Below the pieces are notes generated by a model that was given only the letters and a program-made list of their open reading frames with translations, did not search any database and was not told where the DNA came from. A stretch of DNA of 64,000 nucleotides from Thermoflavifilum aggregans (GTDB taxonomy: Bacteria > Bacteroidota > Bacteroidia > Chitinophagales > Chitinophagaceae): positions 1,302,001 through 1,366,000 of the forward strand of contig NZ_PGFG01000001.1 in the NCBI RefSeq assembly GCF_002797735.1, read 5' to 3'. Shown in pieces: positions 1-9,971 of this stretch (positions are counted from its first letter, which is position 1; each line of letters begins with the position of its first letter). A program made the position numbers and the translations under genes.

Positions 1-94
1 CGCAGGGAAATTCGCTGAATGCTGAAGATTTTTCCATCTCCTCTTGCATAGTTTCTTTTTTTTTCGTTTTATTGCGTAAGCATTTCTTTTTAAT

Positions 95-1582
95 ATGAAA
101 GAATTTATCCTTGCGCTTGATCAGGGAACCACCAGTTCCCGCGCGATATTGTTTGATCAGTCAGGACAAATCCGTGCAGTCGCACAAAAGGAGTTTACCC
201 AGTATTACCCTCAGCCCGGATGGGTAGAACATGATCCGATGGAAATCTGGTCGACGCAGGCCGGAGTTGCTGCCGAGGTGCTGAGTCGTGCCGGCGTAAG
301 CAGCCAGCAGATAGCAGCCATCGGAATCACCAACCAGCGGGAAACCAGCATAGTTTGGGAGCGTAATACCGGTAAACCCATTTATCCAGCCATCGTATGG
401 CAGGACAGGCGAACGGCTGATAGGTGTGATCAGCTGCGCAAGGAAGCGGGAGAACTGATTCGGCAGAAAACGGGTTTGTTGCCCGATGCCTATTTTTCAG
501 CCACCAAAATTCGCTGGATATTGGATCATGTGCCGGATGCTCGGAAAAAAGCAGAAAAAGGAGAATTGGCATTTGGAACGATTGACAGCTGGCTGATCTG
601 GAATTTTACCCGGGGTAAGGTTCATGCCACGGATGTAACCAACGCTTCCCGCACCATGCTGTTCAATATCTATACCCGGCAATGGGATCCGGAGTTACTG
701 GCTTTGCTCGACATACCCCAAAGCCTCCTGCCTGAAGTAGTTGCTTCCAGCGGAGTAGTAGCTGAAACGTCAGGCGATGTACTTACATACCCCATGCCAT
801 TGGCTGGCATTGCCGGCGACCAGCAAGCTGCCCTGTTTGGACAGATGTGTACCGAAGCGGGTATGGTCAAAAATACCTATGGCACCGGATGTTTTGTGGT
901 GATGCAAACCGGCACAAAACCCGTACAATCGCAAAACAGGCTGCTGACCACCATCGCCTGGGAAATCAACGGGCAACTGAGCTATGCTTTAGAAGGAAGT
1001 ATTTTCATTGGAGGAGCGGTCGTACAGTGGCTGCGTGATGGCCTGCAGATGATTCGCTCTTCTTCGGAAATTGAAACACTTGCCCGCCAGGTACCAGATA
1101 CCGGAGGCGTATATGTGGTGCCGGCTTTTACGGGGTTGGGTGCTCCGCATTGGAATCAGCAGGCCAGGGGAATGATTGTTGGACTCACCCGTGGTTCCAC
1201 CAACGCCCATATTGCCAGAGCCGCACTGGAAAGCATAGCTTACCAGACCTACGATGTGGTCAGGGCTATGGAAGCCGACACCGGATTGTCTATTTCGGAA
1301 ATGCGGGTGGATGGCGGCGCTGCAGTCAACGACCTGCTGATGCAATTTCAGGCCGATGTCCTGAATACCCAGGTAGTAAGGCCGGCTATTGTGGAAACCA
1401 CTGCACTGGGAGCTGCTTATCTGGCCGGGTTGGCTGTGGGCTTTTGGAAAAATATCGAAATGATTCGTTCTCAATGGAAAGAGTCAAAACGATTTATCCC
1501 ACAAATGCCAGAACCAGCCAGGCAAGCCAATTTGCAGGGATGGGAGCGGGCTTTAAAAGCCGTGCGTTGCTGGGCTGAATAA
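95..1582 (+). CDS. glpK: Glycerol kinase
   Basis: ATP-dependent kinase that makes sn-glycerol 3-phosphate from glycerol in the cytoplasm. The 495 residues match the family length. The N-terminal FGGY-kinase phosphate loop [13 protein letters not shown] is near residue 9, the substrate-contact stretch GWVEHDP near residue 42, and the C-terminal signature [13 protein letters not shown] near residue 345. The FGGY C-terminal ATPase half ([16 protein letters not shown]) follows. It is 57 bp upstream of the glycerol channel gene and close to glpR and glpD, so the whole set is a glycerol catabolic cluster. The family assignment is secure. Confidence 0.97.
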   Translation: MKEFILALDQGTTSSRAILFDQSGQIRAVAQKEFTQYYPQPGWVEHDPMEIWSTQAGVAAEVLSRAGVSSQQIAAIGITNQRETSIVWERNTGKPIYPAIVWQDRRTADRCDQLRKEAGELIRQKTGLLPDAYFSATKIRWILDHVPDARKKAEKGELAFGTIDSWLIWNFTRGKVHATDVTNASRTMLFNIYTRQWDPELLALLDIPQSLLPEVVASSGVVAETSGDVLTYPMPLAGIAGDQQAALFGQMCTEAGMVKNTYGTGCFVVMQTGTKPVQSQNRLLTTIAWEINGQLSYALEGSIFIGGAVVQWLRDGLQMIRSSSEIETLARQVPDTGGVYVVPAFTGLGAPHWNQQARGMIVGLTRGSTNAHIARAALESIAYQTYDVVRAMEADTGLSISEMRVDGGAAVNDLLMQFQADVLNTQVVRPAIVETTALGAAYLAGLAVGFWKNIEMIRSQWKESKRFIPQMPEPARQANLQGWERALKAVRCWAE

Positions 1583-1639
1583 GCCGATATATACGATCTC
1601 TGAAAAATGAACCTGAAAAACTTCTAAATATTCATCCAC

Positions 1640-2350
1640 ATGCATCCTTTTCTGGCTGAATTGCTCGGAACCGCTCTTCTGATTTTACTGGGCGATGGTG
1701 TTGTTGCCAACGTACTGCTCCGTCATACCAAAGGCCACCAGGGCGGATGGATAGTCATCACCTTCGGATGGGCCATGGCCGTGTATGTAGCAGTTTTTTG
1801 CGTATCCTCTTATAGCGGTGCACATATCAATCCGGCCGTAACCCTGGCATTGGCTCTTGCCGGTAAGTTTTCCTGGAACCAGGTTTTACCCTATATCGTT
1901 GCCCAGCTGATGGGTGCCATGTTGGGTGCCCTGCTGGTGTGGCTCACGTACAAAAAGCACTATGATGAACAAAATGCTCCCGACCTGATACTGATGACTT
2001 TCTGTACACAACCTGCTATTCGCCATAGGTTTTTTAATCTACTGACGGAAACCATTGCCAGTTGGGTACTTATTCTGGGCGTGCTTTATATGGCCAAGCC
2101 CGATGTGGGTTTAGGTGCTATTGATGCATTGCCTGTTTCCTTATTGGTACTTGCGATTGGCCTCTCGCTTGGCGGACATACCGGCTACGCCATCAATCCT
2201 GCCCGTGATCTGGGACCCCGCATTATCCACGCGTTATTGCCTATCCCAGGCAAGAGGGACAGTGACTGGAGCTACGCCTGGGTGCCTGTCATCGGCCCTG
2301 TTCTGGGTGCTGTGCTGGCTGTGGCTACATTTGCCCTGGTTGGACATTAG
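1640..2350 (+). CDS. glpF: Glycerol uptake facilitator (aquaglyceroporin, MIP family)
   Basis: Inner-membrane channel that lets glycerol in by facilitated diffusion. The 236 residues carry both MIP half-helix motifs: SGAHINPAVTLA near residue 60 and a second, NPARDLGPR, near residue 185. NPAR with Asp after it is the pattern of glycerol facilitators rather than strict water channels. About six membrane helices can be seen. It lies directly after the glycerol kinase in the same direction, so import and trapping by phosphorylation are probably co-transcribed. It runs tail-to-tail into glpR with 1 bp between them. Confidence 0.95.
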   Translation: MHPFLAELLGTALLILLGDGVVANVLLRHTKGHQGGWIVITFGWAMAVYVAVFCVSSYSGAHINPAVTLALALAGKFSWNQVLPYIVAQLMGAMLGALLVWLTYKKHYDEQNAPDLILMTFCTQPAIRHRFFNLLTETIASWVLILGVLYMAKPDVGLGAIDALPVSLLVLAIGLSLGGHTGYAINPARDLGPRIIHALLPIPGKRDSDWSYAWVPVIGPVLGAVLAVATFALVGH

Positions 2351-2351
2351 G

Positions 2352-3116
2352 CTAAGCTTTTACCACTTCCACCCCTTTTTCATCGAGGGCCTTCAACATG
2401 GCATCCGACACTTCCCGGTCGGTAATGATTTGATCCACCTCATCCATATCACAGATTTTTCCGAAACCCCGTTTGCCGAATTTGGTGGAATCGGCCAGCA
2501 CAATCGTCTTCTGAGCAGCTGCCATCATATGACGATTCAATGAGGCTTCCAGCATGCTGGTAGTCGTACAGCCAAATTCCGGATCAATGCCGTCTACACC
2601 TAGAAATAATTTGCTGCAGGAAAACTGCTGCAGCATCTGCTCCGCATAAGGACCGATCACAGAGGATGATGTTTTGCGCAGGGGGCCTGGTAATTGAATG
2701 ACCTCTGTTTCGGGATACCGGTTTAATTCCAGAGCCACATTCAGCGAAGCAGTGATGACTGTAAGATGATGACGGGGGCGGATGCATCGGGCAAAGGCCA
2801 GGACGGTGGTACCGGAGGCAATGATGATGGCATCATCAGGTTCAATAAGCCGGGCAGCAGCCTCGCCAATCCGCATTTTTTCCTCCATCCGGATTTTCTC
2901 TTTTTCATTTACCGGAAGTTCATTGATATAGGGATTGTGCAACGAAGCTCCTCCATGGGAACGAAATAGCAACCCCCTTTGTTCCAGAAATTTAAGATCC
3001 TTTCGAATGGTTACGGCCGAAACCTGCAATTGCCTGCACAGGTCGGTTACGTTCACATAACCCCTTTCCTGGAGCTGCTCCAGGATTTTCTGATGCCGAT
3101 GAGTGAGTGGTGCCAT
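2352..3116 (-). CDS. glpR: DeoR/GlpR-family transcriptional regulator
   Basis: Likely sugar-phosphate-responsive repressor of the flanking glycerol genes. With the ATG at 3116 the protein is 254 residues, normal for the family, beginning MAPLTHRHQKILEQL. A longer open frame reaches 3281, but it runs through the AT-rich divergent promoter and gives an implausible basic N-terminus. The DeoR helix-turn-helix covers about residues 5-58 (VTDLCRQLQVSAVTIRKDLKFLEQRG). The DeoRC effector domain follows, with the typical DDAIIIASGTTVLAFA and FLGVDGID segments. The effector is probably glycerol 3-phosphate, by context. It is divergent from glpD, and an inverted repeat between the two genes is a candidate operator. 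Confidence 0.88.
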   Translation of the reverse strand: MAPLTHRHQKILEQLQERGYVNVTDLCRQLQVSAVTIRKDLKFLEQRGLLFRSHGGASLHNPYINELPVNEKEKIRMEEKMRIGEAAARLIEPDDAIIIASGTTVLAFARCIRPRHHLTVITASLNVALELNRYPETEVIQLPGPLRKTSSSVIGPYAEQMLQQFSCSKLFLGVDGIDPEFGCTTTSMLEASLNRHMMAAAQKTIVLADSTKFGKRGFGKICDMDEVDQIITDREVSDAMLKALDEKGVEVVKA

Positions 3117-3219
3117 AAACGATGGTATGCTCCAGATCTGATCCTTTCGCTGTATGATTTTGTCAAAACTAATAAAAACCTCCTTTTTCCGGAATATTTC
3201 AGGTATGCTCAATTTTTTT

Positions 3220-3247
3220 TTCGAAATATTTTGTTTTTTATTTCGAA
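3220..3247. promoter_or_regulatory. Candidate GlpR operator in the glpR-glpD divergent region
   Basis: TTCGAAAT (3220-3227) and ATTTCGAA (3240-3247) form an 8-bp inverted repeat with a 12-nt spacer, and each arm also contains the palindrome TTCGAA. Known DeoR/GlpR-type operators are built on TTCG/CGAA half-sites. The position between the divergent regulator and glpD fits control of both. Binding is inferred, not shown. Confidence 0.5.
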
Positions 3248-3322
3248 TTATTATTTTTACATTCAGAGTAATGATAATCATATTTTATCTGAAAGAATCT
3301 GAAATTAGAATCAAATCATCTG

Positions 3323-4891
3323 ATGAACAGGAATCAGGCATTGGAACAAGTCAGAACGGAAAAAAACTGGGATTTTCTGGTGATCGGTGGCGGAGCAACC
3401 GGATTGGGAGTGGCCGTGGATGCGGCTTCGAGAGGATACCGGGTGTTGCTGGTTGAGCAGGCCGATTTTGCTAAAGGGACTTCGAGCAGAAGCACCAAAT
3501 TGATTCACGGCGGCGTGCGCTACCTGGCGCAGGGTAATGTGGGATTGGTTCGCGAGGGGTTGAGGGAAAGGGGATTTTTGCTGCAGAATGCGCCTCATCT
3601 GGTAAAACCTTTGTCCTTTGTAATACCGGTTTATTCCTGGAAAGATGCGGCTGTATTGTGGTTGGGCATGAAAATGTACGACTTGCTGGCTGGTAGATGG
3701 CGAATCGGTCAATCGTGCTGGCTTAGCAAGGCAAAGGTGTTGGAAATGCTTCCGGGAGTGAATTCATCAGGGTTAAAAGGAGGTGTGCTGTATTACGACG
3801 GGCAGTTTGATGATGCCAGGCTTGCTATTCATCTGGCGCATACCTGTGTGGATCATGGGGGAGTGGTGGTCAACTATATGCAGGCAGAGGGTTTTCAGGC
3901 AGGTTCGGCTGGTCATGCACATCTCGTGAGTATCAGGGATCAAGAAACAAATGAGCTGTTTGAAGTCTCGGCCAGAGTGGTGATTAATGCGACCGGTGTA
4001 TTTGTGGATGAACTGATTCAGCTGCTGACAAGCCATACAAATCGAAGACCCACGGTCAGGCCCAGCCAGGGGGTACATGTGGTGTTGCCTGCCAGCTTTA
4101 CCGGTACTGCGCAGCGGGCTATGCTGATTCCCAAAACAGCAGATGGAAGGGTGATTTTTCTGGTACCCTGGCATGGCCGGCTTCTGGCTGGCACTACTGA
4201 CACACCTGTAGATGCCCCGGCACTGGAACCTCGACCATTTCCGGAAGAGGTGGATTTTATCCTGCAACAAACAGCAGCTTATCTTTCGCATCATCCACGT
4301 CGGGAGGATGTGCTCAGCGTCTTTGCCGGACTCAGGCCATTGGCTTTACCCTCTCATGGCGGAAAGGCAACAAAGGATATTTCGCGCAAACATCATCTGC
4401 GTGTCGATGCACCGGGCCTGATTACCATAACGGGAGGCAAATGGACAACCTATCGGAAAATGGCCGAGGATACGGTGAATTTGGCTATCCGTGTAGCCGG
4501 TATGCCGCAAAGGAAATGTGTAAACCAGTCACTTCGGATTCATGGCTGGATGCAAGTTGAAGATGCTTCCCCAGATGAATATGGAAGCGATCGCGCTGTT
4601 ATCCAGGAAATAATCCGGCAACATCCTGAAACCGGCCAACGCTTGGATCCAGAATGGCCATATACGATAGCGGAAGTTATCTGGGCTGTACAGGCTGAGA
4701 TGGCCAGGACAGTGGAAGATGTACTGGCCAGAAGGTTCCGGGTGTTGTTTCTCGATGCACGTGCAGCCATTCGCATGGCACCCCGCGTTGCAGAAATCAT
4801 GCGGGATGAATTGCATCAAACAAAAGAATGGGAAGAAATGCAGATTACACATTTTCAATCTTTGGCGGAACGATATCTTTGTCCTTCCTGA
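3323..4891 (+). CDS. glpD: Glycerol-3-phosphate dehydrogenase, FAD-dependent (GlpD/GlpA type)
   Basis: Membrane-associated flavoenzyme that oxidises glycerol 3-phosphate to dihydroxyacetone phosphate and passes electrons to quinone. The 522 residues contain the FAD-binding dinucleotide fold near residue 20 (VIGGGATGLGVAVDAASRG), then the family signature around GTSSRSTKLIHGGVRYL. A second conserved stretch, ITGGKWTTYRKMAEDTV, is near residue 370, and the C-terminal DAO_C domain follows. It is divergent from glpR. With the kinase and facilitator it completes the route from external glycerol to glycolysis. Confidence 0.95.
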   Translation: MNRNQALEQVRTEKNWDFLVIGGGATGLGVAVDAASRGYRVLLVEQADFAKGTSSRSTKLIHGGVRYLAQGNVGLVREGLRERGFLLQNAPHLVKPLSFVIPVYSWKDAAVLWLGMKMYDLLAGRWRIGQSCWLSKAKVLEMLPGVNSSGLKGGVLYYDGQFDDARLAIHLAHTCVDHGGVVVNYMQAEGFQAGSAGHAHLVSIRDQETNELFEVSARVVINATGVFVDELIQLLTSHTNRRPTVRPSQGVHVVLPASFTGTAQRAMLIPKTADGRVIFLVPWHGRLLAGTTDTPVDAPALEPRPFPEEVDFILQQTAAYLSHHPRREDVLSVFAGLRPLALPSHGGKATKDISRKHHLRVDAPGLITITGGKWTTYRKMAEDTVNLAIRVAGMPQRKCVNQSLRIHGWMQVEDASPDEYGSDRAVIQEIIRQHPETGQRLDPEWPYTIAEVIWAVQAEMARTVEDVLARRFRVLFLDARAAIRMAPRVAEIMRDELHQTKEWEEMQITHFQSLAERYLCPS

Positions 4892-5067
4892 TCATTAAGC
4901 ATGTTTATTACATATAAAATCGCAAGGATGCATTTACCAGCATCTATCCAATTACTTCTTTTGTGAATCGATGATTTCCTTGGATTCAGGATAGAAAGTG
5001 ATTTTTCATGCTGGGTTTACAATGAATTCATTTTACTTTTATAGCTTAGCGATCAAATCATTTTACA

Positions 5068-6729
5068 ATGTATCGCTTTAAAAGTTTTCTGACAGGTATT
5101 ACGCTTTTAATTTTTGGTTGCTTTGGGGGGCTGCCCAATAGGGTATTTGCACAACCTACTTCTCTTTCCCGACCCAAGCTGGTGGTGGGTATTGTAGTTG
5201 ATCAAATGAGATGGGATTATTTGTATCGCTATTACAATCGTTATGGCAATGATGGTTTCAAACGGTTGTTAAACGAAGGTTTTTCCTGTGAAAATACATT
5301 TATTAACTATGTACCCTCTTACACGGCTGTCGGACATTCAACTATCTTTACTGGATCGGTACCTGCCATCCATGGCATAGTGGGTAATGAATGGATAGAT
5401 CAGACAACTGGCAAAAGCTGGTATTGTACACAGGATGATAGTGTAAACACCGTGGGTGCGCCGGGTGATGCTGGAAAAATGTCGCCTCATTGGCTGCTTA
5501 CCACCACCATCACAGATGAGTTGCGGCTGGCTACCAATTTTCAATCACGCGTGGTGGGCATATCTCTGAAAGATCGTGCAGCTATACTTCCTGCAGGACA
5601 TTCACCTACGGCTGCTTTCTGGCTGGACGATGCGTCGGGGCATTTCATCACCAGCACTTATTACATGCAGGATTTACCGGAATGGGTAAAACAATTCAAT
5701 GCACGAAATGAACCTCAAAAGTTAATGAGTAAACCTTGGACTCCTCTTTATCCCATCCAGTCCTACACAGCCAGTACAGCTGATAATGAACCCTGGGAAG
5801 GAAAATTTTCCGGCGAACAATCTTCGGCTTTCCCGCATGATCTGCCTGCCATTTACGCCCACAATCATGAAATCCTCAGATCAACGCCGTTTGGTAATAC
5901 CCTTACCCTTGATTTTGCCAGGGCAGCTGTTGAAGGATATCAGTTAGGGCGTGGAACGGCTACGGATTTTTTGACCATCAATTGTGCATCGACTGATTAT
6001 GTAGGACATATGTATGGTCCTAATTCTGTAGAAATCGAGGATACCTATCTGCGGCTGGATCGGGATCTGGCTGATTTTTTCCATTTTCTGGATCAATATG
6101 TGGGTAAAGGCAATTATCTGGTATTTCTCACGGCCGATCACGGGGTGGCACATACCATAGGTTTCATGCAGGCTCATCATCTGCCGGCTGATTTTCTGCA
6201 GGCAGGGAAAATTACACAAGCCCTGAATGCCTATCTGGAGCAACAATTTGGTGTATCCAAGCTGGTGATTTCTCTGATGAATGAACACGTGAACTTCAAC
6301 GATAGATTGATAGCTGAACATCAGCTCAATGAAGATTCATTAATCCGGGCAACCATTCGTTTTTTACGCCAGCAGCCGGGTATTGAAATGGTGACGGATC
6401 TGCGGAATATCGGCGAAAAACCTATACCACAGCCTATTCGGGATATGCTGATCAACGGCTATTATGCACCTCGCACCGGGCCTATTGCTATTGTTCCCGA
6501 TCCTGGCTGGTTTGCAGGGCATCCCGGTGGTACAGGCACCACACATGGCTCATGGAATCCTTATGACACGCACATTCCCTTAATCTTTATGGGCTGGCAT
6601 ATCCCACACGGCGTCACCCATCAGGTGGTGTACATGACCGATATTGCACCAACCCTTGCAGCCTTGCTGCATATTCAGATGCCCAACGGTTGTGTAGGTA
6701 AGCCTATTGTGCCTGTGCTGGGGCAATAG
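5068..6729 (+). CDS. pafA: PafA-like secreted alkaline phosphatase
   Basis: Probable periplasmic phosphomonoesterase of the phosphate-irrepressible PafA group. An N-terminal signal peptide ends about residue 29 (VFAQP). The metal-binding VGIVVDQMRWDY segment is near residue 41. The nucleophile Thr lies in SYTAVGHS (about T86), and a conserved Asn in GNEW (about N107). The KDR motif at about 168-170 is the PafA-type phosphate-contact pair of Lys and Arg. Later metal ligands lie in TADHGVAHT and near the C-terminal HGSWNPYDTHIPL. The 553 residues are close to the 546 of characterised PafA. It stands alone and ends 5 bp from the convergent dehydrogenase gene. Confidence 0.85.
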   Translation: MYRFKSFLTGITLLIFGCFGGLPNRVFAQPTSLSRPKLVVGIVVDQMRWDYLYRYYNRYGNDGFKRLLNEGFSCENTFINYVPSYTAVGHSTIFTGSVPAIHGIVGNEWIDQTTGKSWYCTQDDSVNTVGAPGDAGKMSPHWLLTTTITDELRLATNFQSRVVGISLKDRAAILPAGHSPTAAFWLDDASGHFITSTYYMQDLPEWVKQFNARNEPQKLMSKPWTPLYPIQSYTASTADNEPWEGKFSGEQSSAFPHDLPAIYAHNHEILRSTPFGNTLTLDFARAAVEGYQLGRGTATDFLTINCASTDYVGHMYGPNSVEIEDTYLRLDRDLADFFHFLDQYVGKGNYLVFLTADHGVAHTIGFMQAHHLPADFLQAGKITQALNAYLEQQFGVSKLVISLMNEHVNFNDRLIAEHQLNEDSLIRATIRFLRQQPGIEMVTDLRNIGEKPIPQPIRDMLINGYYAPRTGPIAIVPDPGWFAGHPGGTGTTHGSWNPYDTHIPLIFMGWHIPHGVTHQVVYMTDIAPTLAALLHIQMPNGCVGKPIVPVLGQ

Positions 6730-6734
6730 TGCAT

Positions 6735-8105
6735 TCAGGCAATATATACGGTTTTGATGTTCACAAATTCACGAATGCCGAACAATCCCAATTCGCGTCC
6801 GTAGCCTGAAGATTTGATACCGCCAAAAGGCAGCCGCGGATCTGATTTTACCAGGGCATTGACAAAGCAATTACCTGCCTGCAGCTGATGGGCAGCGATT
6901 TGTTCGCCTTTTTGCAGGTCTCGGGTAAACACAGCTGCACCCAATCCAAAAGAGGTTTGATTGGCCAGCTGAATGGCTTCCTGTTCATCTTTTGCTGCAA
7001 TGATAGCTGCCACCGGCCCGAACAATTCTTCATCAAAGGCGGGCATGCCTTTTTTTACTTGAGTCAAAACAGTGGGAGGATAAAACGCTCCTTTCAGGCG
7101 GGGCACTTTTCCACCTATCAAACATTTGGCACCGGCCTGGATGGAGCGTTGTACCTGGCGATGCAACTGGTTGCGCAGATCTGTTCTTGCCAGCGGGCCG
7201 ATGTCTGTATTTTCCTGCAATGGATCGCCCATGTTTTTTTCCTGCATCAGAGCCACAAACCGTTCAGTAAAGGCATTCAGGATGTCTTTGACTACAATAA
7301 AACGTTTGGCGGCTATACAACTCTGCCCGCTGTTGATAAGCCGGCTGCTAACGCATATCTCCGCAGCCCGTTCCACGTCTGCATCGGCCAGCACCACATA
7401 GGGATCGCTGCCGCCCAGCTCCAGCACGGTTTTTTTCAGATACGCACCTGCCTGCCGGGCTACAGCTTTTCCCGCTTCTGTGCTGCCGGTAAGCGTTACA
7501 GCCTGAATGAATGGATGAGCAATTAAATCTTTTACAGCGGCGGAGCTGACCATCAGTGTCTGAAAAACACCTTCCGGTAATCCGGCCTGCAACATGATTT
7601 CCTGGATGGCCAAGGCACAGCCAGGCGCATTGGAAGCGTGTTTTAACACCGCCACATTGCCGGCCATAAGATTGGGAGCCAGAAAACGAAATACCTGCCA
7701 GAACGGAAAATTCCACGGCATGATAGCCAGAATAAGCCCCAGCGGTTCAAACGTCACATAGCTGCGTGATGCATCTGTGGGTATTTCCATAGGTTGCAGC
7801 ATTCCTGCTGCTTCCTGTGCATAATATTCACAAACCCAGGCACATTTTTCAGCTTCCGATCTGCCCTGCGCTACAGGTTTTCCCATTTCAGTTGCCATTA
7901 GCTCAGCCCATTCCTGCTTACGGTTCCTGAGTATTTCTGCAGCTTTGCATAGGATCTGTGCCCTCGTTTCAAATGAAGTTTCTTTCCATGATAAAACAGC
8001 TTCGCGTGCGAGTTTCAGTTTTTTCTGAATCGTGCTCGTCCCATCCGGACGGTATTTTCTGGTCACTTCTTCTGTTGCAGGATTGATAGCTGTTATCCAT
8101 TCCAT
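6735..8105 (-). CDS. NAD(P)-dependent aldehyde dehydrogenase, succinate-semialdehyde type
   Basis: Oxidises an aldehyde, probably succinate semialdehyde, to the acid. The 456 residues show the ALDH order: the N-terminal INPATEE that is typical of GabD/Sad-like enzymes, the cofactor-site MPWNFPFWQVFR near residue 129, TGSTEAGKAV, the general-base Glu in LELGGSDPYVV, and the catalytic Cys in NSGQSCIAAKRF. PFGGIKSSGYGRELG near the C-terminus is also characteristic. It is about 25 residues shorter at the N-terminus than E. coli GabD, which is usual for the Sad/YneI branch. No neighbouring GABA gene is present, so the substrate is an inference from sequence type only. Confidence 0.82.
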   Translation of the reverse strand: MEWITAINPATEEVTRKYRPDGTSTIQKKLKLAREAVLSWKETSFETRAQILCKAAEILRNRKQEWAELMATEMGKPVAQGRSEAEKCAWVCEYYAQEAAGMLQPMEIPTDASRSYVTFEPLGLILAIMPWNFPFWQVFRFLAPNLMAGNVAVLKHASNAPGCALAIQEIMLQAGLPEGVFQTLMVSSAAVKDLIAHPFIQAVTLTGSTEAGKAVARQAGAYLKKTVLELGGSDPYVVLADADVERAAEICVSSRLINSGQSCIAAKRFIVVKDILNAFTERFVALMQEKNMGDPLQENTDIGPLARTDLRNQLHRQVQRSIQAGAKCLIGGKVPRLKGAFYPPTVLTQVKKGMPAFDEELFGPVAAIIAAKDEQEAIQLANQTSFGLGAAVFTRDLQKGEQIAAHQLQAGNCFVNALVKSDPRLPFGGIKSSGYGRELGLFGIREFVNIKTVYIA

Positions 8106-8303
8106 AGGTCAAAGATTTTTTGGATTTTAACGATAAGATAAAATTACGTGTTTTCAACGGATGATCTCATCATTTCCATGTAAACACGATCTTAATTTCT
8201 GCTGACAGATAGGAAAACGTATAGCGGTAAACCCTTGACAATCCTGAGAAATAAAATATCTTTGATGATTGTTCTTACAAGTCAAACATCCAATATCATT
8301 CTC

Positions 8304-9956
8304 ATGAAGCCACGCATATTTCATTTGTTATCTATCGTTATGATGCTTGCATGTTTTTCATCTGTGCATGCACAGAAAGATCATTTTACCCATCAGGATA
8401 CATTGCGTGGATCGAATACGCCGCAGCGTGCCTGGTGGGATGTGGTGTATTATGATTTGCATGTGTCATTTCTCATTGATCAGAAACAAATCATGGGATA
8501 TAATGCCATTACTTATCGGGTTACAGGTCATCCGCAAGATATGCAGATGGATCTGATGGAACCATTGGAAATAGACAGTGTGCTGCAGAATGGCCGTCAT
8601 CTTGATTTTACACGCGATGGCAATGCTTATTTCATTAAAATACAATCTGCCCAGCCTTTGCATAGTATACAGACCATCAGGATCTACTATCATGGCCAGC
8701 CACATGAAGCCACCAATCCGCCCTGGCAAGGTGGTGTAACCTGGACAAAGGATAAGCTGGGCAATCCCTGGGTGGTAACCAGCTGCCAGGGTTTAGGTGC
8801 CAGCAGCTGGTGGCCTTGTAAGGATTATTTGGCTGATGAGCCAGACAGCCAGCAGATAGCCATTACTGTTCCGGATACACTTATAGATGTATCAAACGGC
8901 CGCCTGCAAAAGATAATCCGTCATCCCAATCATACACGCACCTATGTGTGGTTTGTGGATGATCCGATCAATAACTATGATGTAGCTGTAAACATTGGGA
9001 AATATGCACACTGGCAAGATGTGTATAATGGATTGAAAGGTAAGCTTACGCTGGACTACTGGGTAATGCCTTATAATCTGAAACAATCACATGCCCAGTT
9101 CAAACAAGTAAAATCCATGCTGAAATGTTTTGAATACTGGTTTGGCCCTTATCCCTGGTATCGTGATGGATATAAGCTGGTGGAAACTCCTTATCTGGGT
9201 ATGGAACATCAAAGCTGTGTGGCTTATGGCAATGATTATGAAAATGGTTATAAGGGCCGGGATTTGTCGGGCACAGGGTGGGGTTTAAAATGGGATTTTA
9301 TCATTGTACACGAAAGTGCACACGAATGGTTTGGCAACAACATCACAGATCAGGATATTGCTGATATGTGGATTCATGAATCATTTGCTAATTATGCCGA
9401 AGCATTGTACGTGGAATGTCAATACGGTAAACAGGCCGGGGAGGATTATGTCATTGGCTGCAGGCGTCTCATCAGAAATGATCGTCCCATTATCGGACAT
9501 TATGGTGTGAATGATGAAGGATCAGAGGATATGTATTACAAAGGGGGTAATATGCTGAATATGATCAGACATATAATCGGGAACGACTCACTTTGGCGTG
9601 CTATTTTAAGAGGATTGAATCAAACCTTCTGGCATCAGACGGTTACATCCCGGCAGATTGAACAATACATCATCCAAAAAAGCAAAAGTGATCTGCAGCC
9701 TGTGTTTGATCAATATTTGCGTACCACACAGATTCCCGAACTGGAATATGTATCCAGGAATGATACACTATGGTATCGCTGGACAAATGTAATTCCGGAT
9801 TTTCACATGCTAGTAAGGTTTTTTGCTGGCAATCATCCGCTCGTATTGCATGCCACAACCAACTGGCAGCAGATCACATTACCGGTAAGCGGAGTGGATG
9901 TATTAAAGATTGACAGAAACTTTTATGTAAACAGCAGAAAGCTTACCCAAATGTAA
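8304..9956 (+). CDS. Secreted M1-family zinc metallopeptidase (aminopeptidase N-like)
   Basis: Probable exported peptidase. The ATG at 8304 starts a clean signal peptide ending SSVHAQ, whereas the longer frame from 8235 only adds non-signal residues. The zinc site is complete: HESAH at about residues 336-340, with the third ligand Glu at about 359 (HESFANYAEAL), the HEXXH-(X)18-E spacing of family M1. The exopeptidase-type GMEHQ sequence at about residue 302 replaces the more common GAMEN, a variation seen in Bacteroidota M1 proteins. The 550 residues lack the long ERAP1-like C-terminal domain. The substrate is unknown. Confidence 0.85.
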   Translation: MKPRIFHLLSIVMMLACFSSVHAQKDHFTHQDTLRGSNTPQRAWWDVVYYDLHVSFLIDQKQIMGYNAITYRVTGHPQDMQMDLMEPLEIDSVLQNGRHLDFTRDGNAYFIKIQSAQPLHSIQTIRIYYHGQPHEATNPPWQGGVTWTKDKLGNPWVVTSCQGLGASSWWPCKDYLADEPDSQQIAITVPDTLIDVSNGRLQKIIRHPNHTRTYVWFVDDPINNYDVAVNIGKYAHWQDVYNGLKGKLTLDYWVMPYNLKQSHAQFKQVKSMLKCFEYWFGPYPWYRDGYKLVETPYLGMEHQSCVAYGNDYENGYKGRDLSGTGWGLKWDFIIVHESAHEWFGNNITDQDIADMWIHESFANYAEALYVECQYGKQAGEDYVIGCRRLIRNDRPIIGHYGVNDEGSEDMYYKGGNMLNMIRHIIGNDSLWRAILRGLNQTFWHQTVTSRQIEQYIIQKSKSDLQPVFDQYLRTTQIPELEYVSRNDTLWYRWTNVIPDFHMLVRFFAGNHPLVLHATTNWQQITLPVSGVDVLKIDRNFYVNSRKLTQM

Positions 9957-9971
9957 ACAGAAATATCTGTT

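Noticed and set aside
989-1474. 161-codon frame antisense to glpK
   Set aside because: It has low-quality composition and no signature, and is fully explained as a shadow of the glycerol kinase gene.
2352-3281. Longer version of the DeoR regulator starting at 3281
   Set aside because: The extra 55 residues come from the AT-rich divergent promoter and the operator; family length fits the start at 3116.
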